Positions 45,601 through 53,809 of a stretch of 55,688 bases of DNA are shown one piece after another. Both the position numbers and the translations under genes were made by a program. Location of the stretch: contig MNXM01000224.1 in assembly GCA_001872605.1 (NCBI GenBank), positions 1 through 55,688 of the forward strand, written 5' to 3'. The notes beneath the pieces were generated by a model that saw only the letters and a list, made by a program, of their open reading frames with translations, did not search any database and was not told the DNA's origin. Position 1 is the first letter of the stretch. Each line of letters opens with the position of its first letter. This DNA is from Armatimonadetes bacterium CG2_30_59_28. Its GTDB lineage: Bacteria > Armatimonadota > Abditibacteriia > CG2-30-59-28.

Positions 45601-46296
45601 CATCTCCGTGTCCGCGACGATTCGCTCCCACTTCAGAACTCCCGATGGCAGAACCTGTTGAGTCACAACAACTCCGGTTCCTTTCTCTTCTAAAAACGGC
45701 GATCCCCAGATGTCCTCCAGAGACAGGTCGGTGTTGCGGCTGAAAACCAGTGCGTCCAGTCGGGCCCCGCCCAGCCAGTTGTGCAGGATAAAGGTGTGGT
45801 TGCCCTTCGCCAAATTGTACTTGCCCAGTCTGCTCCAGAACCACTGACCGAAGATGCCCTGCGCGCTGTCCGTAATCCGCTGCGGATTCCCTTTGTCCAT
45901 CGACTCCTGGTGATTCCAGCTTCCGGCGGATGGGAGGTACGTCAGCGCCCATCCCTGGTACTCGCCGGGTGCGGCCATGTTGAGGGGGAACTCGGCGTGA
46001 GTGACATGGGAAACGCACGCGCCTCCGCTGTACGCGGCATCCCGCAACACACCTCTCCCCTCCTGCATGGCAAGACCGGCTGCCTGTTCGGCTTCCAGAT
46101 AGATGAGGTCCGGCGCCGAGGTCTTCAGGAACTCCAGACCCACCATTGCTCCCTTTGGGGAGACCACGCATCCTTGCCCGGAGGTGAAGGGCAGATTGAT
46201 GACGACGGACTCCGCCGACACGCGAGCGAGGAGACCGAGTCCGAAAACGGTGAAGGCCGCGATGCGTCGGAACATGGAGAACTGTGCGGTGTTCAT
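42661..46296 (-). CDS. Exported DUF6259-type putative glycoside hydrolase with C-terminal CBM
   Basis: ATG 46296 is preferred (AAAGGAG 12 nt upstream, then signal peptide MNTAQFSMFRRIAAFTVFGLGLLARVSAES); the longer frame from 46371 would hide the signal. The 1211-aa protein has an N-terminal beta-sandwich (about 30-250), a galactose-mutarotase-like region (about 310-500) and a TIM barrel (about 545-800) of the DUF6259 type: LNYLQYWGHMADGLDQCCGNF, HVTAYMNCQTW, FGVDGIYIDQTG and ILSIEGAGD, the last two bearing candidate acidic catalytic residues. A C-terminal CBM-like beta-sandwich ends at FDDIELREVE. Probably an endo- or exo-acting extracellular hydrolase; substrate unknown. Confidence 0.83.
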   Translation of the reverse strand: MNTAQFSMFRRIAAFTVFGLGLLARVSAESVVINLPFTSGQGCVVSPKGAMVGLEFLKTSAPDLIYLEAEQAAGLAMQEGRGVLRDAAYSGGACVSHVTHAEFPLNMAAPGEYQGWALTYLPSAGSWNHQESMDKGNPQRITDSAQGIFGQWFWSRLGKYNLAKGNHTFILHNWLGGARLDALVFSRNTDLSLEDIWGSPFLEEKGTGVVVTQQVLPSGVLKWERIVADTEMNDGSVGVEVSTDGGTSWEPVSSDGDLSPIRVTGDGRDVLLTRFRLKVSPEGKSPLLRSAKVQLLLAPDAEVTAENARFRVSFSRKTGTLCGVFNKATATVVAPLHVQRPLIGLAVREPGATHQTVISPNDVELEKIDRNGKSLILSYRALDGGIRIALRIDVDSTPLSKWQLSVRNLSKMEVIRIDFPLIANAAIGDPNDDECVLPRTGGWRIGNPAASKAWKTTYLGGGSMSWMDLCDAKSGLYLAMLDKQLTSTEMECAPNEGQRGADLTMRTHTLVRAGESKTRDYAVGVHVGDWHWAADRYREWAYSWMKRPHNPEWLKWCDGWAQAMGNVKFSGMAGLLQRMKADGLNYLQYWGHMADGLDQCCGNFYWPAPSLGGAEGFRKGVEEVHKVGGHVTAYMNCQTWTRDSAINESLRNTAKSDLPQEALNLVRPLDWFEQWRLFPLDGKPMGYYADTLGWYIMCPASRGFQEHLRFWIVDMYCKRFGVDGIYIDQTGATLAKPCYNLNHGHTDIGAWGMGNVELLKICIEEARKINPDFILSIEGAGDALGQYANLHLISGLCTDPEVYHYTFPDHILISGFCNNSPLSREQRVSRAFLNGDRFDAWVNDRLMQSAIRLRQRIKRWLYPGRFMDTVGLSVSDRRVLARWAWCNEPREKAIVFTFDNEHEVSGATCSFSLPKGWTTPRSFFLFDREGVVTPVEFHNRNGQMFFDVPASTLSAGLLLYATGVATLLDVWDETQVGGVGGDRIKLNVLNLGDQALPVKVALSAEPPLALAGNAVALTVPARGTRQTEVHVSGTDQLKGFGNVSFGLTWPGGKKSGQALIHPILLNGGLDIDEDSDGCPDFWYPGGTTSNFPYGIENGAFWVQGQEKEFQYLIQHLPLKPNTKYHFSGRIKRSAPSSKIYMALVEFVGEKGYRIYGIGDDEKLPANEWQRFEKTVTLGDAKSWRSSAAIYLYNTHTNLRAWFDDIELREVE

Positions 46297-46852
46297 ATTA
46301 TGAAATCTCTCCTTTGGTGACATGCGGACTGAGCGTCTCCTCGATGGGCCCCAGTTGTTCTTCCAGTTCACAGGGGGGACTTGTGAGTATTCAGGTACTC
46401 ACCGCGGGCGCCAGCCTTCGCCAACTCCACAAAGTAGAAGAAGTTCCTCCATCGTTACTCCCTCGAGTGGAGGGATCCATCCGCATTCGATCTTCCCGAT
46501 GCCCGTCCCGCCGTCCTCGCCGACGAATGACGACCAGTTTGCCTGCTGCTCCTCGGGACAGTCCCTGCTTACGCCAGGCGGCGAAGGTCGACGCTCGCGA
46601 GGGGTCATGGCAGGCTCCTGTATTCAGCGTCTGCTGGTAGACGATAGGAGGCAGAATAGAACGGCGGTCGAGCACAGTCAATGTGAGAGCGTGAAGCGTT
46701 CTCGCCCGCCCAGGAACGAGCGATGGACATTGAACAATCACGGGAGCAGAAGGAGTAACGACAACCTCTCTGCTGTCCCTGTGGACCCCTGTTCAGCATG
46801 TAGGCCCTTGCCTCGCTTCTATGCCGTTTCGCGTGGGAGGAAGGGCGTAGAC
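46297..46852. other. Intergenic stretch without a recognisable gene
   Basis: Two overlapping - strand frames (46399-46608 and 46391-46741) are open but resemble no family I know and lack ribosome binding sites. The first 25 nt hold the ribosome binding site of the preceding hydrolase. No tRNA, terminator or promoter of quality is visible. Confidence 0.5.
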
Positions 46853-47671
46853 TCAAGGCATCAGCCGGAAGTTGGGCAATAGATCGGCGGTTCGATCCAT
46901 GCGAGTGTGATGGGAGAGATTCCAGAAACCTTCGTATTTCGTGTCGCTGTTGTCGTAATCCAGTACCGACCAGGAAAGCCCGATGATCTGAGTCGGCTCA
47001 AGATCGTGCTCTGCGCTATACTTCGCTCCACGGTAACTGGCGTAGTCGAACGGAGTGATGTAGAACTCCAGCCACAGCCGTCCGGGTTCGCCCTGCTGGA
47101 AATCGCAACGGTACGCGTGCCGCGCCCAAGGCTTCTTCACCAACCACTGTTGCGATCCCCACACCCACGCCCATGGACGTCCTTTCCCCGGCGGGGTGAA
47201 GATATGGTAGTTCTGGCACTGGGCGCTTTTCAGCCGCTCTTCCGTCTTCTCATCCACGTCGGCGAAACTGTGGTACGGCCCGCCGGAATGGTCCGCGTCC
47301 ACCACGATCTCAAAAATGTCCCCCCACTTTTCAGTGAATACGTGAGCGTCGTCGTCCACTCGATACAGGAAGTACAGTCGATTCGTCTTGTCGTTCCACC
47401 CCACCACCACGTCCACGTCGAGGCTTCCCAAGTCATGGTTTGTCCCATGCCCCATCACCGTGTCCTCCAGCGCCTCGGTGCCGATATGGCATCGCTGCGG
47501 CACACTCTCCCAATCCCGCGGATATCCATCGACCTCCGGCAATCGGTCGTCTGCAAAGCGGTAAATGGGGTACTTGGTGTTGGGAGGGTGATGAGCGTAG
47601 CACCACTCGGAGCTCCAGCAAGCAATGGCAAGGATGGGGGGTATGCAGGCGATTGGGTTGATCGTCCTCAA
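46853..47671 (-). CDS. Exported CBM9-like carbohydrate-binding protein
   Basis: A 272-aa protein starting at TTG 47671, with AGGGAG about 9 nt upstream and a signal peptide (ACIPPILAIACWSS). The rest is a beta-sandwich with the CBM9/DOMON-like pattern: PEVDGYPRDWESVP, VDVVVGWNDKTNRLYFLYRVDDD, FEIVVDADHSGGPYHSF, WLEFYITPFDYAS and IIGLSWSVLDYDN. It is probably a periplasmic or surface sugar-binding protein that assists the neighbouring hydrolase. No catalytic residues are evident. Confidence 0.8.
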   Translation of the reverse strand: MRTINPIACIPPILAIACWSSEWCYAHHPPNTKYPIYRFADDRLPEVDGYPRDWESVPQRCHIGTEALEDTVMGHGTNHDLGSLDVDVVVGWNDKTNRLYFLYRVDDDAHVFTEKWGDIFEIVVDADHSGGPYHSFADVDEKTEERLKSAQCQNYHIFTPPGKGRPWAWVWGSQQWLVKKPWARHAYRCDFQQGEPGRLWLEFYITPFDYASYRGAKYSAEHDLEPTQIIGLSWSVLDYDNSDTKYEGFWNLSHHTRMDRTADLLPNFRLMP

Positions 47672-47695
47672 CGGTGATGTCTCCCTTCGAAAATA

Positions 47696-47752
47696 AACCG
47701 CGAAGACGCAAAGAACGCAAAGGCTCTTTGCGGCCTTGGCGGCTTCGCGGTT
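47696..47752. repeat. Long hairpin repeat
   Basis: AACCGCGAAG (47696-47705) and CTTCGCGGTT (47743-47752) are perfect arms; inside lies CGCAAAG-gct-CTTTGCG (47716-47732). The design and bases recall a dispersed repeat I have seen in many bacterial genomes. It lies between the CBM9-like gene and the broken AbiEii toxin gene. A further palindrome CATGGGA-gat-TCCCATG sits at 47799-47815. Confidence 0.6.
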
Positions 47753-47859
47753 GAAAAGAACTCTCTCCCGTTTGCATCTTCCGTGGTGACCGAGCGGGCA
47801 TGGGAGATTCCCATGAAAACGCGGATGGAACCTGCCCCGACACCATCGGGGGAGTGCAG

Positions 47860-47938
47860 ATGCGGAATGACTCGCATCGTCGCACGCCGAATTTTCATCT
47901 CGCGTGGTACTGACAAGTCGGCATGGACAATTCCTTTA
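47860..47938. repeat. Dispersed ~80-bp repeat, copy 2, at the abiEii break
   Basis: Aligned with 542-620 at roughly 80% identity. On the - strand its edge follows directly after the last codons that look like AbiEii (GLWRGKFLERAAF), so this repeat or a larger element carrying it probably replaced the rest of the toxin gene. Confidence 0.65.
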
Positions 47939-47940
47939 CA

Positions 47941-48080
47941 GAACGCGGCGCGTTCTAAGAACTTGCCGCGCCACAGCCCCGGCAGGCGAGCTCCTGGAAA
48001 ATCTCGCGAAGGGCATTGACGTAGTCATCTGCAGTCCGGCAGTCGTATCGGTTGAGCATGTCTCGAATTGCACCATGCAT
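47941..48080 (-). pseudogene. Remnant of an AbiEii-type nucleotidyltransferase toxin
   Basis: From ATG 48080 the - strand reads MHGAIRDMLNRYDCRTADDYV then NALREIFQELA, the usual start of AbiEii toxins, and in a shifted frame GLWRGKFLERAAF, which in intact members leads into the catalytic YGGTALR motif. Here a frameshift lies near the Ala-Cys-Arg codons, and sequence after RAAF turns into the dispersed repeat. No catalytic motif remains, so this toxin is dead. It overlaps the 3' end of the abiEi antitoxin gene. Confidence 0.75.
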
Positions 48081-48726
48081 CGCTGTTCTCCCGCAACGAG
48101 CTGAGGTAACGAAGCAGTAAACGGATCTTCGGCGAATCGTATGCCTTCCCGCTCCCCGCCAGCCTCGTTGCGTCCGGGGACAACAGGTCGTATCGTTCTC
48201 TTCGCAGATCCTCGGTCAGGCATGGGCCAAAATCAGATAGACGAGTTCCAGAGAACCGCTTGTCCGCCCAAACCTTGTCCACCAGGGACTTCTCAGGAGA
48301 GGCAATGAGAAAAGACACTCCGTGAACGTGCTCGATGACCGCGCCGGTCGCGTATCGCTTTTCGCTGGCACCGCGGTAGAAGAAAACACCGAAAGGAGTC
48401 TGGAATTTACGGGACCTCCCCGTTGTGATGGAGGTCACTGCCTCAACTCGTTCGGGGGTCAGCCCGTGGTAGCTCAGTGCGTAGTCCAGACTCACATAGG
48501 ATGGGCCGTAAATGAGATTCGCCAAAAGCTCCCGGCCCACCGGAGCGCGCCGGTGCAGATCGCCGAATACGTACAACCCCTTCTTGACGCGAACGATGTT
48601 TTCACTCGCCAAGGGCCTTTGCACCTTGTCGCGCGACTTGCCGTAGCGCGAAAGAAGCCCGCTCAGTTGCTGGTAGTCGACAACCGCACTCTTTGTCATC
48701 TGTCGAAGGGCAGCCATCTCATTCAT
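48025..48726 (-). CDS. abiEi: AbiEi-family antitoxin/transcriptional repressor
   Basis: ATG 48726 has GGAG 6 nt upstream; a longer frame goes to 48759. The 233-aa protein has an N-terminal winged-helix part (VVDYQQLSGLLSRYGKSRDKV and IVRVKKGLYVFG) and the AbiEi core (ELLANLIYGPSYVSLDYALSYHGLTPERVEAVTSITTGRSR, ATPEKSL-like SPEKSLVDKVW, PKIRLLLRYLSSLR). AbiEi antitoxins repress their own operon and neutralise the AbiEii nucleotidyltransferase in type IV toxin-antitoxin systems. The last ~20 residues extend past the abiEii start codon in another frame, an overlap larger than usual. The toxin partner is broken. Confidence 0.85.
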   Translation of the reverse strand: MNEMAALRQMTKSAVVDYQQLSGLLSRYGKSRDKVQRPLASENIVRVKKGLYVFGDLHRRAPVGRELLANLIYGPSYVSLDYALSYHGLTPERVEAVTSITTGRSRKFQTPFGVFFYRGASEKRYATGAVIEHVHGVSFLIASPEKSLVDKVWADKRFSGTRLSDFGPCLTEDLRRERYDLLSPDATRLAGSGKAYDSPKIRLLLRYLSSLRENSDAWCNSRHAQPIRLPDCR

Positions 48727-48751
48727 AGGGTTCTCCGTAAACTTGCATACT

Positions 48752-48799
48752 ATGTCCACGATTGCTGGACATTCTATGCAAATAATGCGGCGTTGTCAA
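48752..48799 (-). promoter_or_regulatory. abiE promoter with palindromic operator
   Basis: On the - strand TTGACA (48799-48794), 17 nt and TAGAAT (48776-48771). A 7-bp inverted repeat (ATGTCCA and TGGACAT, 7-nt spacer) spans 48752-48772, overlapping the -10 and the expected start site. AbiEi proteins autorepress through inverted repeats in their promoters, so this is a good operator candidate. Confidence 0.65.
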
Positions 48800-48812
48800 T
48801 TTCGGCTGGCCT

Positions 48813-51002
48813 TCACAGACCCGCGGTGTCCGCGACAGAGGAAGCCCTCTGCAAACTGACTCCGGTGAACTGGACAGGGGTGGCGCTGTTGCCGGTTAAA
48901 CGTAAGCGAGGAGTGCCAACTTCGGGAACGTCGAAGTGCACCCACGCCCGCTGCCACTGGAAGCTGGTGACGAGACTCTTCGCATTGAGCAGTTGTTGGT
49001 TGCCTTTCATGCGCACGTTGACAGTGACGATCCGACCCGGCGCGTGTTCGGCATCCATCTTCATGGGATCGAACGCGCGATAGAAGAAGCCGAGAACGTA
49101 TCTGCCGGGCTGCACATCAGAGACGGTCGTTTGCCAGCCACTGCCTTTCCGGCACTCCACCAAACATCCACTAGGAACAACGCCGCAGCCAGATGAACGC
49201 ACAATCTCAAAGCCGAGAGCTGCGTGTGGTTGCTGTGGGAACCGGCGCACTCTCACAGCTTGCTGGTCAATCACTTCCGCGATAAGAAAACTGCCTCTCG
49301 CGTCTTCGGGACCGTCAGCGATTCGGAGCATGTCCAGAGGGCGAACGCCCGACATCGGCCGTTTGCCTGAGGTCCTGAATTGGTGGACGCGCTTCTCCTC
49401 AACAAAGTCACCGGTTCCTGCGACGACTACTCCCGCGGGAAGATAGACAGCGTTCCTGTTACGTCGCTGCCAGTGAGCGGGGCATCCACCTTCAGCGAGA
49501 GAGAAGTCTCCGTTGGCAATGAGGTTTTCCCCATCCACCGGCCACCGCAAGTCGCGGGGATCGGGCCAAGCAACGGGTTGCTCAGCAGCGCGGGAGCGAA
49601 AAGCCTTTAGGTTTCCTTCCAGAACGACCGCGGCGTAGTCCAGAGCCACCCCCTCACGGCCGCCGGTCAGGGCAACCCACAAGGCCCCTGCGTGGTCTGC
49701 TTGACGAAGGCTGTCGGAGGAAAGCGAAAGAGACAGCCTGCCGCTCCCATCAGCCACTTTCCTCCATTTCTTCTTTCCCCAGTCGAAGATGGAGACGCGC
49801 GTCGGATTCCCAACCACCAATTCCATCTGCGCGGCGGAGAGTTGTGCAGGGCTCCCCACACCAAACTGCAGTACCAAAGGCGTATCGGCGTGAAGCATAT
49901 TGCCGTCTGCCGCGTCGATCAAGGCATATTCATCCCGAACGCGGATCGCTGCGAGATCGAACTCATTCTCCCGGGGTTCGTTCTTTGCATTGTAGTCGGG
50001 TTGGCTGGTGCTGAGAGGTGACATGACTGTGCCTGGCGTTCGCAATCTCTGCGACGCGCGATACCCGCGCACGTAGTACGGGTTGTCCAGTACTCCGAGG
50101 TCGCGAAACAGGTGTCTCAGTGCCTTGATTGCGGTGATGGAACCGTCAGTGGTCGGATGCACGGTGTCCCGCCACACGCTGGTGCTGGTCTCGTCCAGAG
50201 CCATCAACACAGAGAACACGTCTCCGAAGGGGAGCCAGTATCGCGCACAGAATTTCGCGAGGTCAAAGGCGCGCACGGCGACGCGCTGGTTGCCTCCGGG
50301 ATGGGAACCTCCCTTGTTGGAGTCCATGTAAGGCACGCCGCTCAGGAATAGGGGCTGCGCCCCGATATCGCGCGTGCGCCGCAGAATCTCCTCCAAATCT
50401 GCGACGAACTGCTCTGAGGTCTTACCCGAATCGTTCACCGAATACATGAAGCAGGCATAGTCGGGTCGCTGTTCCGCAATCCTGACGCGCCAGCCCGCCT
50501 CGATGGCGTAGTCAGTGCCCTCAAAGTCCTCCTTTGCCGGTTCGGTAATCCAGAGATTCGATGCACGCTGGGCGTAGTCCACTGCCTCGATTCGGTCGAT
50601 GATGTACTCGTGCTTGCCGACTCTCACGTACTGTCCCGGATACGGACCGGCGTGCCACGGAACGTTCGTGCCGCGGATCGCTCTCTCTCCGCGAATGACG
50701 CTGGCTATCCCTCCGGTCATCTCATGAAGAAGCTGTGTGGTATTGGTGCCACCCACCGCGGTGTTGATCACGCGGGCCGGCATTTCCCATGAGAGCATCT
50801 GCGGATAGTCCATCGCTCCGACGCGCCCGCACGTCTGCGAATCGCCGGTAAACACAACGCGCGGCATGGCGTTGACGTCGACTCTCACCTGTTTAGCCAA
50901 TGGATTTCCTGTTGTGTTCATGGCGATCAGACCAACGACAATCCCAGATAGCTTGGTTGAGGGCATCCTGCGCACCGTCGTGGCAGTGCTAATCTTCGTC
51001 AA
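48813..51002 (-). CDS. SGNH/GDSL hydrolase with C-terminal carbohydrate-binding-like domains
   Basis: The longest frame starts at TTG 51002; ATG 50966 is the main alternative and neither has a strong ribosome binding site. The 729-aa protein has VVFTGDSQTCGR (block I, Ser), NTAVGGTNTTQLL (block II), DYACFMYSVNDSGK (block III, Asn in SVND) and WRDTVHPTTDG (block V, Asp and His), within about residues 45-290. The C-terminal half contains two beta-rich parts, the second CBM-like. It is likely exported, although the leader is poor. It could deacetylate or de-esterify a polysaccharide. Confidence 0.82.
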   Translation of the reverse strand: MTKISTATTVRRMPSTKLSGIVVGLIAMNTTGNPLAKQVRVDVNAMPRVVFTGDSQTCGRVGAMDYPQMLSWEMPARVINTAVGGTNTTQLLHEMTGGIASVIRGERAIRGTNVPWHAGPYPGQYVRVGKHEYIIDRIEAVDYAQRASNLWITEPAKEDFEGTDYAIEAGWRVRIAEQRPDYACFMYSVNDSGKTSEQFVADLEEILRRTRDIGAQPLFLSGVPYMDSNKGGSHPGGNQRVAVRAFDLAKFCARYWLPFGDVFSVLMALDETSTSVWRDTVHPTTDGSITAIKALRHLFRDLGVLDNPYYVRGYRASQRLRTPGTVMSPLSTSQPDYNAKNEPRENEFDLAAIRVRDEYALIDAADGNMLHADTPLVLQFGVGSPAQLSAAQMELVVGNPTRVSIFDWGKKKWRKVADGSGRLSLSLSSDSLRQADHAGALWVALTGGREGVALDYAAVVLEGNLKAFRSRAAEQPVAWPDPRDLRWPVDGENLIANGDFSLAEGGCPAHWQRRNRNAVYLPAGVVVAGTGDFVEEKRVHQFRTSGKRPMSGVRPLDMLRIADGPEDARGSFLIAEVIDQQAVRVRRFPQQPHAALGFEIVRSSGCGVVPSGCLVECRKGSGWQTTVSDVQPGRYVLGFFYRAFDPMKMDAEHAPGRIVTVNVRMKGNQQLLNAKSLVTSFQWQRAWVHFDVPEVGTPRLRLTGNSATPVQFTGVSLQRASSVADTAGL

Positions 51003-51085
51003 TATTCCATCCCCCGGTCGCCGTCGGCGTTACGCACAGGCCCCTTCCCGATAGCGGCAAGTCCCGACGTGCGACCTCATGCGCG

Positions 51086-51760
51086 TCAAAAAAAGAGCCC
51101 GGCCACGACGGCGAAGTAGTGACAGATGCTCCCGCCCAGAACAAACAGGTGCCAAAGGGCATGGTGGTATGGCAGCTTTCTCCAGGCGTAGAAGATAACT
51201 CCCACGCTGTAGAAGAGTCCGCCCGCGATCAGCAAAACGACACCCGTCGGCGGCACCGCAGCAATGATGGGTTTAATTCCGATGATCGCCAGCCAGCCCA
51301 TGAGAAGGTAGAATACGGTGGAAGCAACCTCGAATCTCCCGATGAAGAAGATCTTGAATAGAATCCCCAATAGAGCCAACCCCCAAAGTACCCCAAACAG
51401 AGACCATCCCCATGCTCCCCGCAAGTTGACCAGGGCGAAGGGCGTGAAGCTGCCAGCGATCAGCAGGTAGATGCAGCAATGGTCCGCCACCTTGAAGATG
51501 TCTTTCCGGCGTGGATTCTGCGTGCTGTGATAGAGAGTGGATGCAGCGAACAGGGCGACCGATGTTGCGCCGTACACGCTGCAGGCCACAATGTGCCAGG
51601 CGGAGCCGCGGCGGCAACTGATGATCGCCAGGAACACCAGCCCCACGATGCTGAGGATTACGCCGACACCGTGAGTCATTGCGTTGATGGCTTCCCCGCC
51701 GATGGGTAGCGAACTTCGTTTTTCAGTCAATAAGACTCCTGAATTTGAGTGGACTTGCAT
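51086..51760 (-). CDS. Hemolysin III / PAQR-family membrane protein
   Basis: ATG 51760 is preferred over the upstream TTG 51793. The 224-aa protein has seven predicted transmembrane segments and the family's metal-ligand motifs: NAMTHGVGVILSI, STLYHS, KVADHCCIYLLIAGSFTPF and HHALWHLFVLGGSICHYF. PAQR-type HlyIII proteins bind zinc in the membrane; the bacterial role is unclear and cytolysis is unproven for most members. It stands alone between the SGNH gene (same strand) and the divergent DEAD-box gene. Confidence 0.9.
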   Translation of the reverse strand: MQVHSNSGVLLTEKRSSLPIGGEAINAMTHGVGVILSIVGLVFLAIISCRRGSAWHIVACSVYGATSVALFAASTLYHSTQNPRRKDIFKVADHCCIYLLIAGSFTPFALVNLRGAWGWSLFGVLWGLALLGILFKIFFIGRFEVASTVFYLLMGWLAIIGIKPIIAAVPPTGVVLLIAGGLFYSVGVIFYAWRKLPYHHALWHLFVLGGSICHYFAVVAGLFF

Positions 51761-51848
51761 GGCATTATATTTCTTTCCGCGGGGGCGCGTCAAAACCTCC
51801 CGGCGGACTCATAACCCCGCGCCGCACAAAAAAACTTTCTAAAATCAT

Positions 51849-51878
51849 TTGCCAACGGACGCCCGACTGTGCTATAGT
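51849..51878 (+). promoter_or_regulatory. Promoter of the DEAD-box helicase gene
   Basis: TTGCCA at 51849-51854, an 18-nt spacer and TATAGT at 51873-51878. It implies a leader of about 140 nt before the helicase start, long enough for regulation by RNA structure. Confidence 0.6.
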
Positions 51879-52023
51879 TCCTGTCGTTAGAGATAAGTGA
51901 ATTCGATTTGAGAATGCTGCCCCATATTGTTAAGGCGTTGATCTCCTCTCTTTTTGCTCTCCTGACCCGTAGTGTCCCCAGCGGTTGTTCACCTCGGCAT
52001 ACTAAACCGCTCACAGGAGATTC

Positions 52024-53247
52024 ATGAGTTTCAGTCAGTTCCAGCTTGACTCCCGCCTACAGCAGGGCGTTGAGTCCATGGGCTTCGTACAGCCCACCCC
52101 TATCCAGACGGCCACCATACCCATCGCCATGGAGGGAAGAGATTTGCTGGGTTCAGCAGAAACCGGCACGGGCAAAACCGCCGCGTTCATGCTGCCCGCA
52201 CTGCAGGATACGCTCGGGCAGAAGCTTGGCAAACACATTGTCCGAACCTTGGTTCTGGTCCCCACTCGGGAGCTTGCTCTACAGGTGGCCGACCAAGGCG
52301 CGCAGTTGAGCCAGCACACACCGCTACGAGTCGGCGCCGTCTTTGGTGGCGTCGGTCTGGGACCTCAGGAGAATATGCTTCGGAGAGGCGTTGATGCGCT
52401 GGTTGCCACACCGGGACGTCTGCTTGATCACATGGCGCGCGGCAATGTCCGTTTTAGCTCCTTGCAAGTACTGGTTTTGGATGAGGCAGACCGCATGCTG
52501 GATATCGGGTTTCTTCCGGACCTGCGACGGATTGTTCGCCAGTTGCCGCGAAAAAGGCAGACAATGCTTTTCTCCGCTACCTTGCCGCCAGCGATCATGC
52601 GCCTGGCAACAGAGGTCACGCAAGATCCCGCTCGTATTCAGGTGGAGACATCCATCGCCCCTCAGGAAATTGCGCAGACCGTATTTCCCGTACCAGAACT
52701 GCAGAAGGTGGAAGCCCTTCGTGAGTTGCTGAAAGAAGAGGAGATGTCCAGCGTTCTCGTCTTCGCGCGTACCAAGCGCCGCGCGGACCGACTTGCGGCC
52801 CAACTGCAGCGATGCAACATTCGCGCCGCAGTTATCCACGGCGACCGCTCCCAGGGACAACGGATTGCAGCGTTGGAGGGATTCCGGGCAGGACGCTCGC
52901 GAGTATTGGTTGCCACCGATATTGCTGCCCGTGGGATTGACGTGGAAGGTATCTCTCACGTGGTCAACTACGATGTCCCCATGCAGCCTGAAGATTATGT
53001 GCACCGCATCGGACGAACCGGCCGCGCCCATGCTGTCGGAAACGCGTATACGTTGATGTCGTACCTGGATGAAGAGATGGTCTACAAGATTGAGACGGTG
53101 CTGCAGCATCGCATTGAGCGCCGCCATCTCGAGGGAATCGGGTACGAGCCCGTCGAACGCTCCCACCGGAAACCGGCACTTGCCTTTGGCTCGATTCGCC
53201 GGCGTTCCCGAACAGGCTCTCGGAGGCGATGTACCCACATCGCCTGA
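52024..53247 (+). CDS. DEAD-box ATP-dependent RNA helicase (RhlE/DeaD-like)
   Basis: A 407-aa RNA helicase with AGGAGA before the ATG and all the family motifs: Q motif QPTPIQ, AETGTGKT, PTRELALQ, ATPGRLLD, DEADRML, SATLP, FARTKRRADRL, ATDIAARGIDVEG and HRIGRTGRA. It unwinds RNA in ribosome assembly or mRNA turnover and is often cold-induced. The C-terminal tail (about 360-407) is not conserved and runs into a 9-bp palindrome AGGCGATGT/ACATCGCCT (53224-53245) that includes the stop codon, suggesting a recent tail change. It is followed by an RRM protein gene. Confidence 0.93.
   Translation: MSFSQFQLDSRLQQGVESMGFVQPTPIQTATIPIAMEGRDLLGSAETGTGKTAAFMLPALQDTLGQKLGKHIVRTLVLVPTRELALQVADQGAQLSQHTPLRVGAVFGGVGLGPQENMLRRGVDALVATPGRLLDHMARGNVRFSSLQVLVLDEADRMLDIGFLPDLRRIVRQLPRKRQTMLFSATLPPAIMRLATEVTQDPARIQVETSIAPQEIAQTVFPVPELQKVEALRELLKEEEMSSVLVFARTKRRADRLAAQLQRCNIRAAVIHGDRSQGQRIAALEGFRAGRSRVLVATDIAARGIDVEGISHVVNYDVPMQPEDYVHRIGRTGRAHAVGNAYTLMSYLDEEMVYKIETVLQHRIERRHLEGIGYEPVERSHRKPALAFGSIRRRSRTGSRRRCTHIA
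53224..53245 (+). repeat. Palindrome at the end of the helicase gene
   Basis: AGGCGATGT-accc-ACATCGCCT, perfect 9-bp arms, encodes the last residues and overlaps the stop. No T-tract follows, so it is not a standard intrinsic terminator; it is another intragenic palindrome. Confidence 0.5.
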
Positions 53248-53344
53248 GAACGACGGTTCCGCCGGACGTGAGGTCCATCTGGCAGGGAGCCGGTGCAAAT
53301 CGGGCCTCGTAGATCGATAATAGCAAGAAGAAAGGAAGAGGTAA

Positions 53345-53728
<384 letters not shown>

Positions 53729-53782
53729 GAATGGTAGGCTCGGACCCCGGGCCCACACCATCTTTGAGAACTCTTCGAGAGT

Positions 53783-53809
53783 GATGTCGGGCTCTTCGAG
53801 TCCGGCATC
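53783..53809. terminator. Hairpin between convergent RRM and dehydrogenase genes
   Basis: A 12-bp stem including two wobble pairs (GATGTCGGGCTC against GAGTCCGGCATC) with a 3-nt loop lies where the + strand RRM gene and the - strand dehydrogenase gene meet. There is no T-tract on either strand, so it is a weak or bidirectional terminator candidate. Confidence 0.35.

Noticed and set aside
46399-46741. Small - strand frames in the gap before the DUF6259 gene
   Set aside because: No recognisable domain and no ribosome binding site; the two candidate frames overlap each other.
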